NCBI GenBank assembly: GCA_964407325.1
Contig: CAYOVA010000002.1
Coordinates: 1 to 64,000 of the forward strand
Length of the DNA stretch: 64,000 nucleotides
From: JAOAFZ01 sp964407325
GTDB taxonomy: Bacteria > Patescibacteriota > Microgenomatia > UBA1406 > GWC2-37-13
Reading direction: 5' to 3'
The position numbers and the translations under genes were made by a program. The notes under the pieces are model-generated. The model searched no databases, was not told where the DNA came from, and saw only the letters and a list, made by a program, of their open reading frames with translations. This document shows positions 60,177 to 64,000 of this stretch, one piece after another; the first letter of the stretch is position 1; every line of letters starts with the position of its first letter.

Positions 60177-61024
60177 AAATCTGTCATAGAACCTGACTTG
60201 TAATATCCCAGAATTTTAACTGATTGTGTATTTTCTTTCAGTGTTCCCATTATCTTTTCTATTTCTTCTGCTTGTTCTGGTTTCCAGCTGAAATCAGCAT
60301 AGAACAGGTACTCAAACGGCTTACCGTGAATAGGACGAGATTCGATCTTCACGAGATTGAGTTTACTGTCCGATAATACGCGCAGTGCCATAACCAGGCT
60401 TCCTGGTAAGTGCAGGACAGTAAAGATAATAGAACACTTATCAGTACCTTTTATCTTGTTCTGTTTGTTCCCAATAATAAGGAAACGGGTATAGTTATGC
60501 GGATTGTCATGAACGCTTTCCTTAATTACTGTAAGCCCATATATGTCAGCAGTTTCCTTGCTTGCAATTGCTGCAAGGAGCGGGTCTTTCTGGTCTGCAA
60601 CAAATTTAGCAGCACCGGCCGTGTCGGTGTAAATTTCTTTTTGAATCCAAGTATGTTCAGAAAAGAAAGCATCACTTTGTTCCAGAGCTTTATAATGGGA
60701 AACGACTTTACTTAAATGCTGCAAGCGGATTTCATGTGGCATTTCTGATTCGATACCCAACAGATGCAAATCAATTTTCAGATAATGTTCACCAACAACG
60801 GCGATATCGTGTTCATACAGCAGGTCGTAATTGTCATACACGGAACCTGCTAAACTGTTTTCAACAGGAATTAAGCCATAGTCGGCTTCACCTTTTTCAA
60901 CCAAATCAAAAATAACACGAAAGTTTTTTGCACCAATTAACTCTATCTCATCGTTTTTAAAGTACTCCAAAGCTGCTAAATGGGAATACGAACCTGGGAT
61001 ACCAAGATATGCTACTTTTTTCAT
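60173..61024 (-). CDS. pheA: Prephenate dehydratase with ACT domain
   Basis: The 283-residue protein has the catalytic part LGIPGSYSHLAALEYF, YGLIPVENSLAGSVYDNYDLL, NYTRFLIIG (catalytic Thr in TRF) and a C-terminal ACT regulatory domain with LPGSLVMALRVLSDSKLNL and KIESRPIHGKPFEYLFYADF. The ESRP motif and the GSLV version of GALV are the phenylalanine-binding sites, so feedback inhibition by Phe is likely. It makes phenylpyruvate. It overlaps its neighbours by 4 bases. Confidence 0.95.
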   Translation of the reverse strand: MKKVAYLGIPGSYSHLAALEYFKNDEIELIGAKNFRVIFDLVEKGEADYGLIPVENSLAGSVYDNYDLLYEHDIAVVGEHYLKIDLHLLGIESEMPHEIRLQHLSKVVSHYKALEQSDAFFSEHTWIQKEIYTDTAGAAKFVADQKDPLLAAIASKETADIYGLTVIKESVHDNPHNYTRFLIIGNKQNKIKGTDKCSIIFTVLHLPGSLVMALRVLSDSKLNLVKIESRPIHGKPFEYLFYADFSWKPEQAEEIEKIMGTLKENTQSVKILGYYKSGSMTDL

Positions 61025-61965
61025 AATTGTTCGGGTGCAACCAGATCTCTCAGTGTTGCGATTTTATCAACTAAAATTTGTAATTCGTCGATAGTAATGT
61101 GCTGCTCAGTATCTGTTGACGATGTACCCGTTTCTATCAATATACCATCGTACAGGTACTCATCTTCTGACAGTTTAATTTTCATTGCGTCGACAACGGC
61201 ATATACAATATGGCCGCGCATTTTTGGTCCGAAAGCATGACTAGGATCAAAATACAGTTTAGCCCCGCTTGCTTTTTTGGCTCGTCCTGCAAGAGTATGT
61301 ACTGGTGCATTTCTGTATTGCCCTTTGTCAGGAACATCGACACCACGGTGAATCAGCACGGTGGAACCGCCCTGCAAGTCACCAACATACTTTGTTAAAC
61401 CGACCCAGGTTTTTTCCATGGTAGTTTGTCCCACGTAATCATCCGTATTGGACGTATGAATGTGTTCACCAACCCATTTTCCATTTTTAATGCCCACATG
61501 CCATCCGTTTTTCCGGCAGTACTCTGCCATCTGCTGAATTGGCCACCCCAGTTGTTCAACAGCGGGATTCCAGGGCATCAGCTTTCCTGACGGAATTCTT
61601 CCTTCATAATTTGGGAGCTGGATTAAGGGGGCCATTATTTCTGTAGCGATAAGCATACCTGTTTTTTTTTGGATATCCTCAGCCATGTGAACACTGGGAG
61701 GAACTTCCAGATCGCGAATACAACCTCCACCAGTAAGTGCGTCGAGGTTGCGCTTAAATATCTCGTAATCGATACCCATCCCATTACCGCTGCCATCTAA
61801 CTCAGTACGGGATTTGATACCGACAACGCGAGTCCCCGCAATTGCGCGTTGTTTTTTTCCGTCACGATTCCTGACAGTCATTTCTGCAACCTGGTGAATT
61901 TCTTCGATATTCTGGTTATCGATAGAACACGGTCCGGCGATTATAGTAAGCTGGTCATTTTTCAT
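61021..61965 (-). CDS. DAHP synthase, type I alpha (AroF/G/H-like)
   Basis: The 314-residue barrel enzyme joins erythrose-4-phosphate and phosphoenolpyruvate, the entry step. It shows IAGPCSIDNQNIEEIH, RVVGIKSRTELDGSGNGMG, GMLIATEIMAPLIQ, HVGIKNG, LIHRGVDVPDKGQYRN and YFDPSHAFGPK. I chose the ATG at 61965; the frame is open upstream to a TTG at 61995, but the family homology begins at KNDQLTIIAGPCSI. It is the first structural gene, 85 bases after the attenuator T-tract. Confidence 0.93.
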   Translation of the reverse strand: MKNDQLTIIAGPCSIDNQNIEEIHQVAEMTVRNRDGKKQRAIAGTRVVGIKSRTELDGSGNGMGIDYEIFKRNLDALTGGGCIRDLEVPPSVHMAEDIQKKTGMLIATEIMAPLIQLPNYEGRIPSGKLMPWNPAVEQLGWPIQQMAEYCRKNGWHVGIKNGKWVGEHIHTSNTDDYVGQTTMEKTWVGLTKYVGDLQGGSTVLIHRGVDVPDKGQYRNAPVHTLAGRAKKASGAKLYFDPSHAFGPKMRGHIVYAVVDAMKIKLSEDEYLYDGILIETGTSSTDTEQHITIDELQILVDKIATLRDLVAPEQL

Positions 61966-62049
61966 TTTAAAATGTAATTGATAATTTGTTTCCAAGCACC
62001 CCTGCGGGTATATTGCCTCGTAATCCTTACTCTGTTCGGAAATTAAACC

Positions 62050-62080
62050 AAAAAAAAACCGCCCAGCTTGTGTGGGCGGT
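62050..62080 (-). terminator. Attenuator terminator of the aromatic operon
   Basis: On the minus strand ACCGCCCA (62080-62073), a 7-base loop and TGGGCGGT (62065-62058) form an 8-pair GC-rich stem followed by nine T (62058-62050). It lies between the leader peptide and the DAHP synthase gene, so it must be bypassed for operon expression. Its left arm is also the target of the antiterminator. Confidence 0.85.
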
Positions 62081-62139
62081 AAGCTTTTTCTTTTTTACTT
62101 ACTTGCGTAGCAGTAAGCTAGCTTCCGCCCGTTGCGGAA
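62074..62139 (-). promoter_or_regulatory. Pause and antiterminator segments of the Phe/Tyr attenuator
   Basis: Segment 1 TTCCGC (62139-62134) pairs with GCGGAA (62128-62123) to give a 6-pair hairpin right after the Phe/Tyr codons. Alternatively GGGCGGAAGC (62130-62121) pairs with GCTT-A-CCGCCC (62084-62074), ten pairs with a single bulged A, which removes the left arm of the terminator. A ribosome stalled on the Phe/Tyr codons would cover segment 1 and favour the antiterminator. Confidence 0.8.
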
Positions 62140-62187
62140 AAAGTAAAAAAAGAAAAAATATGCTGTGGGTGTGATTTTTTCTAACAT
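62095..62187 (-). CDS. Phe/Tyr-rich leader peptide of the aromatic amino acid operon
   Basis: A 30-codon frame begins at 62187, 3 bases after the predicted transcription start, and ends with TAA at 62095. Residues 10-17 read YFFFFYFF, encoded by eight consecutive TAT/TAC/TTT/TTC codons; two more Tyr codons lie at residues 25 and 27. This matches the design of pheA and pheST leader peptides in enterobacteria. No protein function is needed: the act of translating it senses charged tRNA-Phe and tRNA-Tyr. It was found by reading the sequence and is too short for usual gene finders. Confidence 0.85.
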   Translation of the reverse strand: MLEKITPTAYFFFFYFFRNGRKLAYCYASK

Positions 62188-62196
62188 AATTATTAC

Positions 62197-62225
62197 ATTA
62201 TATGGGGTACTTTTCATAATGTCAA
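62197..62225 (-). promoter_or_regulatory. Consensus promoter of the aromatic operon (TTGACA, 17 bases, TATAAT)
   Basis: On the minus strand TTGACA (62225-62220) and TATAAT (62202-62197) are both perfect consensus boxes with ideal 17-base spacing. The predicted +1 is 62190, 3 bases before the leader-peptide ATG. This is the best sigma-70-type promoter in the window, as expected when control is mainly by attenuation. Confidence 0.85.
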
Positions 62226-62277
62226 CGCTAAATAGGCTTTCCGGGGAATTTATTACACACCTTAATCGAATCTTAAT

Positions 62278-62307
62278 TTGCTAAAACCTAACTACTTTTG
62301 CTATAAT
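62278..62307 (+). promoter_or_regulatory. Extended -10 promoter of the TrpG-like gene leader
   Basis: TGCTATAAT (hexamer 62302-62307) is an extended -10; TTGCTA (62278-62283) is a partial -35 with 18 bases between. Predicted +1 is near 62314. It is divergent from the aromatic operon promoter. Confidence 0.6.
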
Positions 62308-62335
62308 CGCTACGTAATGCATTCCTTGAGAATAA

Positions 62336-62414
62336 GTCGAGGTGGCAACACAAGAGACCTCGTCCTTGCTCGCTATACAACATGTTGTGTAGTGGGTAAA
62401 GACGAGGTTTTTTT
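62336..62414 (+). promoter_or_regulatory. T-box-like antiterminator/terminator switch lacking Stem I
   Basis: CGAGGT (62338-62343) pairs with ACCTCG (62357-62362) around a loop beginning GGCAACAC; together they read GAGGTGGCAACAC, like the T-box core 'AGGGTGGNACCGCG'. Alternatively GACCTCGTC (62356-62364) pairs with GACGAGGTT (62401-62409), followed by seven T (62408-62414), forming a terminator whose long loop folds into a further hairpin (ACAACATGTTGT palindrome). The two structures exclude each other. A frame of 42 codons from 62317 to 62445 runs through the whole switch, but no regulatory codon run is seen. Confidence 0.65.
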
Positions 62415-62470
62415 GTTGCTTTTTTCTTCCTGTTCATTGATTTAATCGATATGCAATTGCCAAAAAAACA

Positions 62471-63154
62471 ATGAAAATCCTTATTATTGCTAAATACGAC
62501 TCGTTTGCAATGCGACTGTATCAATATGTTGGTAAGCTACTGAAACAAAAAAGGTCAACCTTTATTATAGAAGTAAAACGCAATGACGAAGTTACCTTGT
62601 CACAAATGAGAAAGGATAAATACCACAGGATTATTATCACTCCAGGTTCAGGTTATCTTGATAACCCGGACTACTTTGAAGCATGCTCCAGTTTTTTTAC
62701 TAAAATTAGTAGAAAAACACTTGTTCTGGGTGGCATAGTGGGACTGCTGCACTATTTTGGCGGGCGAGTCATATCCTCAAAACTGCTTAAACACGGAACA
62801 GTATGTACAATATTGCATGATAACAAAGGAATCTTCAAGGGACTACCACAGGGAATTCAGATTATGCGAAACCAGACGGTAATAGTAGATTCATCAAGTC
62901 TTCCTCCTGATTTGGTTATCACCGCTTCAGTAGCTTCACAGGAAAAGCATGTTTCTACCGATATCCGTGACATTCCCTTTTCAGATAAAAAATTTGAATC
63001 AGTTAATGAAACAATGTTGCGGCGGGTAGTAGAAAACCATTCAGAGATCATGGGTCTCCGTCACAGGATATTTCCTATTGAAGGAATTCAGTTCCACCCT
63101 GCATTCTTTGCAACAGAAGGTGGCAAGAAGATGTTGACGAATTTCCTTTACTAA
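62471..63154 (+). CDS. TrpG/PabA-like class I amidotransferase homologue without catalytic triad
   Basis: The 227-residue protein follows the glutamine amidotransferase fold of anthranilate/aminodeoxychorismate synthase small subunits: KILIIAKYDSFAMRLYQYVG, VKRNDEVTLSQM, IIITPGSGYLDNP, KHGTVCTILHDNKGIFKGLP and IEGIQFHPAFFATEGGKKML. The nucleophile motif GxCxGxQ reads LGGIVGLLH (no Cys) and HPE reads HPA (no Glu); only the His remains. It cannot be a normal glutaminase. It has a regulated leader, yet no trpE or pabB neighbour. It may be a regulatory or scaffolding pseudoenzyme. Confidence 0.75.
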   Translation: MKILIIAKYDSFAMRLYQYVGKLLKQKRSTFIIEVKRNDEVTLSQMRKDKYHRIIITPGSGYLDNPDYFEACSSFFTKISRKTLVLGGIVGLLHYFGGRVISSKLLKHGTVCTILHDNKGIFKGLPQGIQIMRNQTVIVDSSSLPPDLVITASVASQEKHVSTDIRDIPFSDKKFESVNETMLRRVVENHSEIMGLRHRIFPIEGIQFHPAFFATEGGKKMLTNFLY

Positions 63155-63260
63155 GGATGTTGTGATGGAAATAAAGACTGTACAATTATTGTTAAAGTAG
63201 AAGTAGTACCCTATCTAATTGATTCGGCTATGCATTTTTATTGATTCTTATAGGTACAAA

Positions 63261-63737
63261 ATGAAAAAAATATTCTCAAAGAAAGTGTTTTATCCCGATA
63301 AAAGCAAAATAAAAAAATTTCTTCTTCCACCAGTTTTATTTTCTTTGTTTGCTTGTTTTCTTGTAGTAATGTTTGCTGGCTTTGAGCTTGGAGGATTTAT
63401 TTCTGCTTTAGTAGTATCTCTTGTGGTATGTTTGCCATTTATGGTCCTGATTTTACCCACATTTCTATTTGAAAAGGTGATTATAGAATCTTTTACCGTG
63501 ACATTTTATTTTATGTTTATATTTTTTAAATTTAAGAAAACACTAAAGCTTTCAGAAATTAAAGAGATAAGACAACAGTATCGAAATCAGCGTGCTACAG
63601 GTCCCAAAGAGATTGTCATAGAATTTGACGGAGGGACTATTTTATTAAGCGAAATGAAGTACAAACATGACGACATTGTGGAGCTGATTTATACCTTGCA
63701 ACAACGGAATGAACAGGTAACAGTTTCGTTACTTTAA
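63261..63737 (+). CDS. Small membrane protein with PH-like cytoplasmic part
   Basis: The 158-residue protein has a basic N-terminus, two closely spaced membrane helices (about 23-47 and 50-70) and a C-terminal part (FTVTFYFMFIFFKFKKTLKL onward) that reads like a bacterial PH/YdbT-type beta domain ending in a helix. I used the ATG at 63261 (the frame also has a TTG at 63219). Family assignment is tentative. The 106 bases before it hold weak -10-like boxes only (TACAAT at 63181, TATAGG at 63249). Confidence 0.55.
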   Translation: MKKIFSKKVFYPDKSKIKKFLLPPVLFSLFACFLVVMFAGFELGGFISALVVSLVVCLPFMVLILPTFLFEKVIIESFTVTFYFMFIFFKFKKTLKLSEIKEIRQQYRNQRATGPKEIVIEFDGGTILLSEMKYKHDDIVELIYTLQQRNEQVTVSLL

Positions 63738-63753
63738 GTATGTATTTTTCAAG

Positions 63754-63781
63754 TTGAAGTCAGGCAAAAAAACAGTACAAT
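63754..63781 (+). promoter_or_regulatory. Promoter of the asparaginase-like gene (TTGAAG, 16 bases, TACAAT)
   Basis: TTGAAG (63754-63759) and TACAAT (63776-63781) are 16 bases apart; the ATG at 63789 begins 7 bases after the -10 box, predicting a leader of about one base. Confidence 0.55.
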
Positions 63782-63788
63782 TAGCCTT

Positions 63789-64000
63789 ATGCAAAAACCC
63801 ATACTAGCAATCCACGGCGGAGCCATTTATGGCGAAATGGATTACGACAAAACCCTTGATAGTGAGTATAGAAATGTCCTAAACAATGCTCTCGAAAAAG
63901 GCTACACAGTACTCGAAAGAGGTGGTCAGGCTATTGAAGCAGTCGAACAGGCTATCTGGATTTTGGAAGACTGCGGGCTCTTTGATGCCGGTCGGGGAGC
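63789..64000 (+). CDS. Plant-type L-asparaginase / isoaspartyl peptidase (start only, cut by window edge)
   Basis: About 70 codons are visible: MQKPILAIHGGAIYGEMDY, LEKGYTVLERGGQAIEAVEQ and LEDCGLFDAGRG. These match the alpha-subunit start of Ntn-hydrolase asparaginases such as IaaA/EcAIII ('IHGGAG', 'ALDAVExAVxxLEDdplFNAGxG'). The catalytic threonine lies beyond the edge. It would hydrolyse asparagine or beta-aspartyl dipeptides. Confidence 0.82.
   Translation, partial: MQKPILAIHGGAIYGEMDYDKTLDSEYRNVLNNALEKGYTVLERGGQAIEAVEQAIWILEDCGLFDAGRG

Noticed and set aside
62050..62080. GC-rich hairpin flanked by A and T tracts as a simple bidirectional terminator
   Set aside because: It sits inside the leader of the aromatic operon downstream of a consensus promoter and a Phe/Tyr-rich leader peptide, with a competing stem, so attenuation explains it better. 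No plus-strand gene ends nearby.
62317..62445. A 42-codon frame through the plus-strand switch as a leader peptide for ribosome-mediated attenuation
   Set aside because: It begins close to the predicted +1, but it has no run of one amino acid's codons and passes straight through the terminator arms, so it is probably incidental. I left it out as a gene.
1..64000. UGA recoded to glycine, as in some CPR lineages
   Set aside because: TGA ends rpsH, map-region frames and the helicase at 41594 exactly where homologous proteins end, and no in-frame TGA interrupts conserved genes.
1..64000. CRISPR arrays, insertion sequences, prophage or tRNA genes
   Set aside because: No regularly spaced repeats, transposase motifs, phage structural genes or cloverleaf sequences were recognised by reading; a tRNA scan was not possible here.

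Overview
The window looks like part of a genome from the Candidate Phyla Radiation (Patescibacteria), most likely a Microgenomates-type lineage. The signs are a compact gene layout with gaps of 0-10 bases or short overlaps, and a long ribosomal-protein cluster without rpmD (L30). DUF4012, baseplate-J-like and GT39-like membrane families typical of that group are present, and Shine-Dalgarno sequences are almost absent. TGA is used as a normal stop (for example rpsH and the helicase at 41594), so the standard bacterial code applies. The lineage call is inference; no 16S gene is present.

Layout. 1-10318: the start of miaB (cut by the left edge), a WecA/MraY-type phosphosugar transferase, glyA, folC, two membrane glycosyltransferases and a UvrD-type helicase fused to a RecB/AddB-type nuclease. 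10543-28168: tuf, then rpsJ, rplC-D-W-B-V, rpsC, rplP, rpmC, rpsQ, rplN-X-E, rpsZ, rpsS (relocated), rpsH, rplF-R, rpsE, rplO, secY, rpmG, a double-kinase adk, map, infA, rpmJ, rpsM-K-D, rpoA, rplQ, rplM, rpsI. 28173-34867: an exopolysaccharide or surface-glycan cluster (three glycosyltransferases, a mannose-1-phosphate guanylyltransferase, a priming sugar-phosphate transferase, a DUF4012 protein). 34867-40901: recO, glyS, rpsT, a PilN/PilO-like pair and surface proteins. 41-53 kb: tpiA, a second UvrD helicase, an acyltransferase, a HAD phosphatase, a VanW protein, a membrane-tethered solute-binding protein, a PilM-like/baseplate-J fusion, a sortase and a class A penicillin-binding protein.

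53356-62187 is the highlight: a nine-gene minus-strand operon (DAHP synthase, pheA, tyrA with chorismate mutase, aroB, aroA, aroK, aroE, aroD, aroC) encoding the whole shikimate route and the Phe/Tyr branches up to the final transamination. A consensus promoter (TTGACA, 17 bases, TATAAT) precedes a 30-codon leader peptide containing YFFFFYFF, then mutually exclusive antiterminator and terminator hairpins: a textbook-like ribosome-mediated Phe/Tyr attenuator. Divergently, at 62278-62414, lies a second antiterminator/terminator switch with a T-box-like core but no room for Stem I. It precedes a TrpG/PabA-like amidotransferase that has lost its catalytic Cys and Glu. The window ends in a plant-type asparaginase gene cut by the right edge.

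A recurring theme is a -10 box lying about 5-10 bases before the start codon, implying leaderless or nearly leaderless mRNAs. In two places divergent genes share overlapping -10/start-codon DNA.
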